Assembly (NCBI GenBank): GCA_034508935.3
Contig: CM067444.1
Location: 84,372,793 to 84,436,792 of the forward strand
DNA from: Berghia stephanieae
Lineage: Eukaryota > Mollusca > Gastropoda > Nudibranchia > Aeolidiidae
Reading direction: 5' to 3'
Length of the DNA stretch: 64,000 nt
Shown here: positions 12,380-37,109 of the stretch, one piece after another
How positions within the stretch are numbered: position 1 is the stretch's first letter
How the letters are laid out: each line of letters opens with the position of its first letter
Notes under the pieces: generated by a model
What the model was told of the DNA's origin: nothing
The model's database searches: none
Seen by the model: only the letters and a program-made list of their open reading frames with translations
Position numbers and translations under genes: made by a program

Positions 12380-14714
12380 TGAAGTTTTAAAAATTGTATG
12401 TTTGCATAGTCTCCTTATCTATGTTAGGAGAATATAAAGAGAAAAAGTGTGTAAGAAAGCTTTGGCCTAATATGTGCATTGCCACTGCTGGTAAGATTAC
12501 TTAAATTGTTCATTGTCATTATTGGACTAAAGAATTGTTGAATTTGAATCATCTTACCATGAAAAAAAATATTCTCATGTATTTAATGATGAGACCTCAA
12601 AGGGCTTATAGTAAAAACGATTCTTTATGGGCAAAGTTACGTTTGGTTAACCTTGACACATACCCAACCCATCAGTTAGAGTAGGGTACTGAATGTCTTA
12701 AATCCGAGTGACTTTCTTTTTACTTCTTGCACTGGGACACACAATTCTACTTGGCTACTACTGGTTTGGCATGATTCACTGAAGGTTACAAATACCAAAA
12801 ATGTTTTCAAAGAATAAGGAATCAATAAATTTACGACATTCAGCTCTGTAATTGTATGGGTTAACCAAACGACACTCACCCTCCTATGACCCAATACTCG
12901 TTGCATGCCATCAATGTTGTATCAGTCTTTGTAAAACGGTGTTAGTCCTACATAAGCCCCCCTCCAGTATTTTTTGTTAATTCAAGTTGTTAGTGACATA
13001 ATATCATAGAGTATATTAATATAATGGGTGCACTGTATGCCTAATGCTAACTATGAAAGCTTTTTTTTTTTATCAAGCATAAGAAGACATAGTGATTTGA
13101 TGTAAGTTTTATTTTCCTGGCAGAATTCATACATATTCATGAGCGCTATTGCTCTGTTAGCTGTACTAAAATTATCCCATATATTCAAAAAATTGTGCTG
13201 CAATGTATAAGATAATTTTACTGAAATATCAAAATACATAATATTTATTGGGCTGCTGATGGAATAATTCACTGACAGGATCTTTTATCCCTGGCCCTCT
13301 TACATCTGTTGCCAACTTTTCTAAGTGGCTTTATGTTCTTGTCCGGGAATGAAATTTGTTTTTTTCCCAGGCTCTGGCTGGGATCCTTTTCCATTTGGGA
13401 GACAGTCCGTTGTTGGCATATTATTTTTTTCTTTCAGACTAATTTATTTATCGTGAATTGTATCACTTCGTGCATAATATGTTTTGATGGGCATCCTGTG
13501 TCTGCACCATGTGAGTGGAGTGACTCTAAGGCAGTGCACATTATTGCTGCCTTTTTTCTTAGTCGCCTTTAACCCGAGAGAATTGCAGGCGCTGAACTTG
13601 TTTTTTTTTTATATTAGGTATCAGCTTTCATAATTTTCTGAGCTTATATGACCTAAAAGATGCTAAAAATAAAAACAAACTGGATTTTAATTTTAAAATG
13701 ACCAAAAATTGTGATATTTTAGTTTTGTCCCCTCTAAGAATCTATTTCCATTGACTTACCCAAATTTCATATTTTCAATATCTAAATTACCCGTCCATAA
13801 TACCGTTTTGTGGAGATGGGTAACATATGCATTTGTTTCATTCATTCAGGTAAATTATTCAATGTTTTGAGTCAATGGATTTTTGTAATCCAACATGTCC
13901 TCATTTCATTTAAAAAAAATCCTAATTCTAGAACGCCCAAGTTTTACACTACAGTTTACGGAATTAATGCATTGCAGTTTTCCGTTAATGTAATTAAAGG
14001 TACACTCAGATTAACAGGGGTCATTTTGTCTCAAGGGGAAACTTTACCTCTGTGAATTTGGAGCATTTTGAATAATCTCAGCTTTGCTGTAGTTACAGTT
14101 ACAGTACTAGCTGGATTCTAGCATACTCTGCAATACAAGAAGGAGCTAGGTGACCAAATCTATTGGTCACCTCCCATGATCATCAGATTTCAGCACGCTT
14201 GGATTCTAGCTCGCAATTCTGCTTTGCTAGAATGCAGTATGTACAGTATTATTTTCCCGGTTGAAAGAATTGACTTTATAAAGGAAATAATTTCCACTAA
14301 GTCAAATATACTCTTGATTGGTACAGAATTAAAGAGGCAAAGTTTCCAGTACAAGGCAAAGTAACTCATTTGATGGTAACTGAAATCATTAGTATTATGA
14401 CAAGTATTGCAGTTTGACGTTATATTGATTTTTTAAATGTTTGTTTCTGTGGTTTTTCTCACTAAGCCAGGCTTATTTTACCATTTATGTATTAAGAATT
14501 TTATTTCTTTGTATTCCGTTTTTAAAAGCTTTTTTATTTAATCTTTTATCCTAGTCAGCTCTCGCAGCCTTCAGTATTTATCAATATCAGCTTACATTTA
14601 TCATTACGTTTTGGCAACATTCCCAATAAAGACATTAGCAAATTAATTTCTTTGCCTTTCTTTTAAAATATTACGAGTCTCATGCTAAGAATTATTAACG
14701 GTTGGTGGATGAAA
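12380..14714. other. AT-rich intergenic stretch, weak repeat traces
   Basis: No gene was recognised. Around 13295-13420 the blocks ggctctggctgggatcc and gagacagtcc recall the middle of SINE-A, so an old diverged copy is possible. The rest shows nothing I can name. Confidence 0.4.
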
Positions 14715-15078
14715 TTGGATGGGGTATTTTGATCTCCCATGGTGGTCACTCTGCTTCATCTTCTATCCCACATGTCTGTTTTCTCTTTCCATGTTGCTCT
14801 CGTATGAGTTTTTTCCTGGTCCCAACAGGGATCCTTATTTGAAAGTGAGGCAGTTAAATGTATAGTTATTTTTTTTGAACGATTTTTCCCCCTTGTAAAT
14901 CATCTCTGTGTTATGTATTTTTATAGTTTAAAGTTTTGAATATATTGTATTTTGTAAGCGTTTGGGTGTATCTTTCACAGCGAGATTCTTTGCTTGTGCC
15001 TGGGTAGGACTTAATCAAAATAGGCATATTGACCAGTCCTTTTGTCTTACTTTGCGTTTGGTGCTTTAAACCAGATCT
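14715..15078 (+). repeat. SINE-A copy, interrupted by SINE-B
   Basis: The head gatctcccatggtggtcact and the following blocks match the family; the copy runs into the SINE-B target duplication at 15079. Confidence 0.55.
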
Positions 15079-15440
15079 CGGTGGGGATCTGCGGGTGGTT
15101 GGATGGGAGCATCACCCTTGAATCATATACCTATGATGTTCGCATGGGTGTACGATCCGATAGTGATGTCGTTTCTTCTTCTCTTTACTAGCCTATCCTG
15201 CTTCTTTGGTTTGTGATTGTATTTTTGACAGGGGATATTTTTTTTTCTGTAAAACTTCTGCCTGTTTGTTCTTGGTTATTTATAATTTAGCTTATGATAT
15301 CTTTAGGTTATGATTTTGATTTACATTTGTACTATTTTTGTTAGATTGCTTGTTTTTTTGTTTCAGCGGTCTCTCATATAACCCCAATTGTGTTGGAAGA
15401 GACCTAAAGCAACAAACAAACAAAAAAAGCGGTGGGGATC
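15079..15440 (+). mobile_element. SINE-B insertion with 11-bp target duplication
   Basis: The body at 15090-15429 is flanked by the exact direct repeat cggtggggatc at 15079-15089 and 15430-15440. It starts gcgggtggttggatgggagc and ends agacctaaagcaacaaacaa with an A/C-rich tail. The same 340-bp sequence occurs inverted at 56490-56825 with its own target duplication, which fixes the ends of the family. It encodes no protein. The 5' head is not an obvious tRNA. Confidence 0.85.
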
Positions 15441-15960
15441 CTGACCTCTAGTGGGCAGGGAGGTACTTACTGTGTCTTCTTTCCCCTTATATCTGTTTCC
15501 AGCATGCTTTCTGTCTTTGTCTTTGAATGAGATTACTTGGTTTTGTCCTGGCCCTGGCCGGAGTCTTGGCTGGGAGGGAAACAGTCAAATGCATAGTTAT
15601 TGTTTTGGGAGATGATATTTTTTTTCCTTGTAAATCATCTCTCTGTTATGTATTATTATATTTGTAATTTTGAATGTATTATGTAAGCATTTGAGTGTAT
15701 TCCTCTTTGTTGGGTTTTGTGCTTGTGTCTGGATGAGACTTATAGGTGATCTCAAACTAAGTACATTGGTGGTAAGCTCTTGGAATCTACATCTGATCCC
15801 TATTTGTTCCTAGTTCCCCTTTGTCTTACTTTTTCTTGGGTGCTTTAATTGTAATTCTAGAACTTTTTACTATCCCATTTTCTTCCTTTTTACTGGCGCT
15901 GATATAACCTAAATGTGCTGCAAGCGCCGTAAAACCCTTAAAAACAAAAACAAACAAACC
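15441..15960 (+). repeat. SINE-A, near full-length copy
   Basis: About 520 bp carries every block of the family in order: gacctctagtgggcaggg, gtgtcttctttcccctta, ggccggagtcttggctg, tctggatgagacttatagg, ttactggcgctgatataacc and the aaacccttaaaaacaaaaac tail. It encodes no protein and the (AAAC)-type end suggests a retroposed short element. Confidence 0.7.
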
Positions 15961-17060
15961 AGATCTGGTACCATCCCCCTTTCATCATCTTTTTTACTAG
16001 TGCTTAAATGACCTCACAGTGAGACACATGCTGTAAAACCTCTAAGAACAAATTGGTAGCGAATTCTCCAAATGGTGAGAGATTACCTCCCATAGTGGGT
16101 AGGGAAGTTACTTGCTTTGTCTTCTATCCCCCTATATCTTTTTTCAGGGTTGCTTTATGTCTTTGTTTTGAAATAAGATTACTTGGTTTTGTCCTGGCCC
16201 TGACTGGAGTCCTTTGCTGAAAGGGAAACAGTCAAATGTGTAGTTATAATAAAGTTTTGCGAGATATTTTTTTCCCTTGCAAATCATCTCTCTACATCTG
16301 ATTGTATTCCTTTCAGTGGGGTCTTGAGCTTGTGTCTGGATGAGACACTGGATGATACTTAACAAAGCACATTTAAATTTATAGTTTGCTTTTGCTGGTC
16401 GGGGTCTTTTGACCTCCCATGCTGGGCAGGGGGTCACTTGCTGTGTCTTCTATCCCCCTTTATCTATTTTCCGAGTTCCTCTGTCTTCGTCTTGGAATGA
16501 GATTACTTGGCTAGTCCTGGTCCTGGCTGGTCCTTGGTTGAGAGGGAAACAGCCAAATGTATGGTGGTAGTTTTGGGAGATTTTGTTTTTTGCTTGTCAA
16601 TCATCTCTCTGTTATATGATGATAGTCGCATTTTTTTTTTTTTGGATCATATCTTGTTAACATTTGAGTGGATTCACTTAGTGGGATCCTGTGTTGGTGT
16701 TTGGATGAGACGTTTAGATGATCTCAAATTAAGTACATTGATGGTATTCTCTTTGAACCCACATCTGTTCTCCATTTGAGCCATTTCCCCTTTGTCATGC
16801 TTGTTCTTGGGTGCTTTAATTGTAAGTCTAGAATTCTTTTACTTTCCCATATTCCTCATTTTACTAGGGCTGATATGACCTAAATATGTTGCAAGCGCTG
16901 TAAAAGCCTTAAAAACAAACAACAATTTGCTCTTGGTATCTACTTCTGTTCCCTATTTAAGCCAGTTCTCATTTGTCTTACTTTTTTACTGTCACTGAAA
17001 TGACCTACATGTGTTGCAAGCGCTGTAAAATCCCTGAAGCAAACAAATAAATTTTAAGGG
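15961..17060 (+). repeat. SINE-A cluster, direct-orientation copies
   Basis: Four further pieces follow head to tail: a 3' fragment at 15961-16050, a copy at 16080-16405, a near-complete copy at 16406-16920, and a 3' fragment at 16921-17050. Each ends with a version of gtaaaacc plus an A/C-rich tail. Together with 14715-15960 this makes a run of at least five same-orientation copies. Confidence 0.65.
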
Positions 17061-17215
17061 GAAGGGAACATTGGCCATCCCTAGGTCAGTGGACTCGACA
17101 TCAGTCCACAACCTTGTTATCTCCTCTATCAATCCCCTAAATCATTTATCCTTTCCATCTGGCTTTCTTTGTTTTGGAATCGGGTAACTTGATTTCACCT
17201 TTTTAAAAATATGGT

Positions 17216-17467
17216 GTAATATCCACTAATAACCAAAGGGTCCCAAGCCAGCAGCAATATAAAAATTGCAGAAAGAGACATCACAATATAAGACTATAAG
17301 GTTATATTACAATTTCTTTTGACAAAGTCAACCTTATATCCAAGCATGGTGAGAAAATGTGAGTAAAGAGTGTTTTCTAAGGATCCATCTTTGTGCTTCG
17401 ACAATTGGATTCGAACCGGGGACGTACAAATCAAAAGATAGGTGTCACATCACAAAACCACAAGGCC
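17216..17467 (-). repeat. SINE-C copy (tRNA-derived)
   Basis: On the minus strand the copy starts with a tRNA-like head (B box ggttcgaatcc at about 17407-17417) and ends in the aatatccact block. The middle gagaaaatgtgagtaaagag is shared with the copies at 22456, 27820, 33277, 43195 and 58945. Confidence 0.6.
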
Positions 17468-17726
17468 AAAGAGATGCATGTTTTGTTTTTTTACAAAGTA
17501 GTCTGATGTGAAAGTCTCTTTAGAGTCTGATAGGCCAGGGAGTTTCTGGACCTTGGGTCTATTACATAGTACTTTCTGACAAATTAAAAAGGGATTCAGC
17601 AAACCATATATATATATCAATTTTTTTTTCAATTTGGTCAATTTGTACCATTAGAAATGGACAAACAGCAATTAAATAAAAAAAAGAAGCCAACAACAGA
17701 AATGAACTAATTCAATTTTAATGGAA

Positions 17727-30780
<13,054 letters not shown>

Positions 30781-31109
30781 AAATTATGAGACATGATGTA
30801 AACCTTTGTCATGGTAGCATCTTCAAGACGATCCGAAAAAGACAGTCATCTAACCCGGCCAGTTACCATTGTTTACGTTGATTTATTTCGTTTTTTCGCT
30901 TTTCTGCCTACCTAAGAACTTTATTTTGGAATGATTAAAGGGCCAGTTACTCTTTTCTTCCTAGATTCTTGTCAACAAATCCTGACATCACAATATAAAC
31001 ACAGAGACTCGTCGCTTTTAATAGGAATGAAACGTATTGTTAACGTATTTGATATTTGAGGTGTACACACATTTCCCCACATAGTAGTGTGTAGCCCATA
31101 CGAAGTTTA
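30781..31109. promoter_or_regulatory. Shared head-to-head PIGL/FBXW8 promoter region
   Basis: The two start codons face away from each other across 329 bp, so both 5' UTRs and promoters must lie here unless upstream non-coding exons exist. No TATA box is evident at a sensible place. The region contains no recognised repeat, unlike most of the window. Confidence 0.6.
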
Positions 31110-31712
31110 ATGGCGCTTCATAAAGATCTGCAGCGATTTAGGGAAGAGTGGCGTAAGGAACTATCCACTGAGTCCTCTGCCTCTTCCTCTTCAGCTCCAG
31201 CTAAAACTAAAACTAAAGTCTTTAGTAAAGAAAGTGATCATGAAAGTGGGTCTGGAGACAGTCAAAATAACAAATTTGAACAAAAGGGGGCTGAAGTCTC
31301 AAGCCACCATAAATTTGAATATAAGAATATTGGATTAGATGATGAAGACAGTCAAGAATCGCCCTTGTTAACCACCAATACTAAGACGCAAGGACAAGGA
31401 ACAGTTGCTATCGTAGATAGAAGTCACCACTATCAAACAAATGACGATGCTGATCAATATTACCCCTTTAAAATTTTAACCCAATTTCTCAATGAGGCGC
31501 CTCGTAAAGTTAAACCCAACCGAAAGAGATGTAAAGATGAAATTTCTTCTACTGCCATGTCTTACGCGAAGAAGAAATATTTTGAAAACTTATCACGGAA
31601 TCCAGACAAGACCAATCAAGATCATTTACTTTCAGAGAATGGTTTTGAAAAAGGAAAAGAAAAAAAAGATGACAGTGGCAGAAGACTGCTTGACCTATTT
31701 ATTGCAGATTTG
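31110..31712 (+). CDS. FBXW8: FBXW8 exon 1
   Basis: 201 codons, phase 0 at the gtaact donor. It starts MALHKDLQRFREEWRKELST; the rest is serine- and acid-rich, probably disordered, ending RRLLDLFIADL, which matches the QLVDQLIRDL segment before the human F-box. Confidence 0.9.
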
Positions 31713-34700
31713 GTAACTAGCCAACATTCACGTTTTTAATGCTATCATATTTGACGTGATACTCATGTGCTCAACATTGACACCATCATCATCATCAGCA
31801 GCATCCATCATGCTCCTCTTACTTATCATCACCAACATCATCATCATCACTGCCAGTTTTCTTGCACACATTGGCAAATGTCGTTCCATTGCCTTCATCT
31901 AGAAAGGGAAGGTTATTCAGTTATTGTTTCAAGCTCGTGCTGAACAACTGTTTAGTTTTAGTAAATTTAGCACCATAATAATGAGTGAGCTGACGGGTGA
32001 GATACGGCTGCGGCTATTCGGACTCGAGTCTGAATAATCTCCCATGGCTATTCGGACTCAAATTCCAATGCGCATGTACAATCAAACGATTATTCAGACT
32101 CAGTCTGAATAGTCCCCCTTGGCAGTATATATTGTAACAAAAGTCAGTCAAAGTAACTGTGGCATAAATTAAAAGCTTTTCTTACAACATAACACGATGT
32201 CCAATTAAAATCAGGACAAAGAAAAAACATTGTGATAGTGTGAGACAGGCAACAATTCTTCTACAGTTCAAAGTAGGGGTATGAGTTGAATCAGTGTGAT
32301 ATGGGCAAAAAAGAGAATTTCTTCTGAACTCTTTTTCTATTTGTTTATCTGTTCCACCCTCTGCCTACTTCTGCCCACATTTGTCGTCCTCCCCTCTGTA
32401 TACATACGTACATTGGAGTCCGAATAGCCACGGGAGACTCGCGTCCGAATTGCCACTTCGGGTAAGATAATGTAGGAAATGTAACGAGGGTCTTTATGAC
32501 ATACATGAGTGCGCTTTTTTATATATTGTTTTTCATTAAATCCATTTAATTATTGTTTCTAGTTCTAAAGTGACTAGAGCCCATTTATTCAGAGTAGTGT
32601 GCTATTATGATAACAAGATATATTCTGTCTTTACTTATTTATGATACCAACAAAATATTTGATTTCTATTCCAGGATGAAATCAATGAAATTCCTTTTTT
32701 TGATTCAAGTCTTCCAAGAGAAGTTGCATTCAAGATTTTTCAGTACTTGGACATGCAAACCTTGTGTATTTGTTCTCAGGTACTTAGCTACAGTTGTCAC
32801 TAACAACTTCAACTTCAAGTTTTTTGTGTGTTTTTTTTTTTTTTTGTTCTCTTTGTCAAATTATTTTTTCACTTGGCAGTTGAGAATCATTGTGATGAGA
32901 TGGGTGAGTAGATACAGTATTGCACTCCCACCTTGATAACTAGGTTTCGAGTCCCGCTTTGACCTCTCATATTTTTCAGTAGGCAAGAAACTTAGCCCCT
33001 ATTTTCAAATTGAAGAGCTGCCTCAAGTGTTGTCTTGAGTTTTTCCCTTGATAGATTTTAAAGAAACAATTTCTCCAAAGATTAATATGGGGAATTTTAT
33101 TTTAAAAAAAAAATTATATATGATATATCACTTTTCCTATATATAATTTTCTTGTCATAATATTTGATTCCTGAATTTGAATGTAAAATGTCATCAGTTT
33201 TATGCGCATGGGCAAACTTTGAATGTTTTATTATTTCTAAAATGAATTGATGCTATACGTTTAGGTAAAATACTCAACAACAAAAAATAATTGAGCTTTA
33301 TATAGCGCAATATCCACTAAATGTGCTCAAAGTGCTTCACAAGGGGTCCCTGGTCAACAGCAACATTTAACATGTAGGATGGGACAGTATGCCTGTTAGG
33401 CGATATTATTACAATTGTTCGGACACAGACAACGCTGTTAACGGCCAGGTACTCTTTTTACACCTGAGTACAGTGAGAGAATGTGAGTAAAGAGCCTTTT
33501 CCAAGGACTCAACTATGCGCCGAGCGCAAGGCTCAAACCCAGGACCTTCCGATCCGAAAGCGAGTGTCATACCACTAGACCACATAGCCGCTATTCTGCC
33601 TGCTAGATAAATTGTCCCAACACTAAAAAAAAACCAATGTCGTAACCTTTAATTTTTAGAGTATGTTTAAGGCACTTATGTGAGGATTAATTGATGGCCT
33701 ATAAACAATATCCAAGAGTAGAGTGACATCAACTTAATTCATTCTATAGGTCAGTCGCAGTTGGAAAAGTCTTGCTGATGATGAGTTGCTTTGGTGTCGA
33801 CTCTGTCACAAGATTGGTTTTGATATGACATCTAAAGTGTTTGAAGACAGAGGCTGGAAGCAGAGGGTGCAGCATCATATACAACAACAAAAAGCTCTGG
33901 AAGTCAACTGGAAAGTAAGCAGGAGTTACTTTACACATTTATTAGCTGTATTACAAAAAGTAGTCTTTCAGATCCATAAGACCCATGGAGTTGGAGTTTA
34001 TCCCGGTTTTTATTGAGTTAAACGGATAATAACAATGTTTATGGGAGAGAAAATATCTCGTCTTCACCCAGGATCAATTTTGGTCCCTCTACCAACTGAT
34101 CTTCCAAAGCACTCATACAACTGTGCCTTTACTTGAAATGAAAAGGCCTGCAGATAGTGGTTTGTGATTAAGTTGTTACAATGGATTGACAGACGATTTT
34201 TTTTTCAAGATGATTGATTTTTTATGACCAGAACCAAAGCTATGGATATTCATTTTTCATTATCTTTTTCATTCATTGCTTGAGGCAGCACAATAGTATA
34301 ATATCAAACAATTTTTTTTTGTTCGTTCATCTTACATTTGTAATTTATATCTGTTTTGATTATTTGAGGTTGAGGACAACAACAACAACAATTGTAGTCT
34401 TCAAAGTCATAAAGACCATAGGGCTGGAGTTTATTCTGGTTTCTGTAATGCTAAACAAACAATAACAATTTCTTGCTACCCTTTGGATAGGACATTTGTC
34501 TATGGCACACAGATCCAACAGATACAGCAATCCAATCATTGCTGAGAGGACAAAGAAAAGTTCAACCATTCTCGGTATCAATATCAGTCTCTTTACTGTA
34601 AATATTGTTTTACCATCTGAGCTATCAGGACTATTAGGAGAAAAAAAATTAAAGTATTTATCTTGCTGGCTGAGGAAGTCATCAGATTATGATTTAAAAA

Positions 34701-36838
34701 TGAAATGTAACCTTTGATTCCTTTTATATCTACCTGACAGGCCCGTGTTGGCAAACCATATCAATTGAAATTTGCCAGGGTGGAGTTTGTTGTGCTGTGA
34801 CATCTCATCACTCAACTATCATGGCAGGGTAAGTGAGCTAGTTTGATTTTCATGTCACTGTTTTAGACAAGTCATTGTTGCAGAAAATCAATTTGTTTTG
34901 GGTAATTCAATATTACATAAAATTAGTTTGTTCAAAATTGATTTGCAATAACCGTTTTTTCCCATATGCACTGCGTTCATTTACTTTTGGATTGAAAGGT
35001 TTTAGTTTGAAACGTTGGCATATCTCAGCGCAGCACAACATTGTCACCCAGGTTTGCATTAACTTGTTGTGTTGTTTGGCCTTGAGTTTTTCTCTTTGTC
35101 CACGTTCAAGGAGCCTCCAAATATTTTAAAAATAATTTTCCTTCAAACGGATGAACAAAACTAAAATAACAACTACACCCCCCCCCCCCTCTACCCCCCC
35201 CCCCCCAAAAAAAAAAAAAAGAGGAAAAGAAAAACATTTTTGCTTCACAAAAGAAATTCTAACACAGAAATATTGTAAAAGTTAGGTATTATTACAACTG
35301 TGGGAATCTTATAGCCTAATTGATTGACCATGTGACTATTCTGGAAGTTAGTAATCTGCATCCATAAATCTCTATGATGTCACAAAATCACACAAATGCA
35401 AACGAACACATAGTGCTTCACACATAAAAATAGTTCACAACAAAACAACACACACAATAATAATATGTTCTCTATGCGCCTTTCTCAAGTTTTCTAAATA
35501 TTGTCAGATATTTATAAGAAAAGCTTCGTACTTGTACCTTGAGGTCATATAAGGTTATATACTGCAGTCTGCCTAAGGTAAACTGTGTTAAGATAAACTC
35601 TTGCTTAAAATATAAACTCTGAGGCGGGTCCCAATTTTTATGCTCTAAATCATTAGTTATTTAAACTGTTTAAACTCTGTCTGTGAGCTAGTCCATATAA
35701 GATAATCTGATCAATCTGGATCTGCATGACTGGTACCGGGATTGACAGGGAGTCTCTCAATCATCCCTCCCCACCTCCATCTCCCATCTTTTAGTCTCCT
35801 CATCTCGCAATACATTCTTTTATTGCAGTCAAGTAACAACACCGGCTATATTATTAGAGTGTGTTATGTGTGCAAAGATTTATTGAAATACACAAGCATG
35901 TCGCCACATGACGCACACACTCACACACGCAGGTGAACATGTGGGTTTGTGCCTTTGTCATAGCACACTAGAGACTATGGGTATGGGGGCCATTGTCTAT
36001 CATCCATGCCTTTCCCTCCTTATTGTCTCATGCACACCATGCACATCACAGCGAAGTGGGCATCTTGTAGTTCCCCCCCCCCCCCCCCAACTTAACCCTA
36101 ACTAGGTTAGTTTCAAGGGCTCACCAATTGGTAATCATGACATGACTGGCACTCCTTGCTTAGACTAGGGGATGAGTGATGATAGCATCTCAATTATCCT
36201 CAAATATTTTTCATTCTTACTATACCTTTCCAAGTGTTTAGATTATCGTATGCCTGCTGCATGGGAAAGATGGCTCTAACAATAAATAATAGTCGGAAAA
36301 AAAAGTCACTCTTAGTTTAGCCAAGCTTAACTGGAAGCTGGGCTGTTTTTCTGGGATATTTATATATTAAAGGATGATAACAAATAGATTAAACAATTGT
36401 TTGTGTCACTCAAAGAGTTGCTCACCTTGATATTTGGATAAGATAAACTTTTTTTCTGGTCCCTGAGAGATTATCTTAAGTGCACTGCAGTGTATTCAAA
36501 TTTAGTATTGAGTTAAGCATTAAAACATTATAATATACATTTTATAAAGTAATCAAATTTGCATTTTAACACATTTTTTTAAAATGATAAAAATGCTTCT
36601 AGATGGAGTACATCTGTAGATATGAATCTTTGAAATACCGATTTCCAAACGGACATGTCCAGGAAAGGTTTAAAAAGCAATGTCTGTAAAATTATAATCA
36701 TACTCAGTACATTGTTCAAGAGGATTGTAGTATACAATGAAAAATATTTGCATGCAGAATTTGAAGTTAGTCCAACTTGTAGTAAAAACTTGACAGATAA
36801 AAAGCTTATTTTAAAAGATATTAGATTATTATTATTAA

Positions 36839-36895
<57 letters not shown>

Positions 36896-36956
36896 GTTAT
36901 TGATTATTATTATTATTTTATTATTATTATTAAAATTTGTATTATTATCGTTATTA

Positions 36957-37038
<82 letters not shown>

Positions 37039-37050
37039 TATTACTATTAC

Positions 37051-37109
<59 letters not shown>

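Noticed and set aside
14715-17060. CRISPR-like array
   Set aside because: The repeats are about 500 bp and diverged, without spacers, in an animal genome.
34480-34583. Possible extra FBXW8 exon (gatag acceptor, gtatca donor)
   Set aside because: Weak splice sites, and exon 4 from 34741 already aligns with human FBXW8 without a gap.
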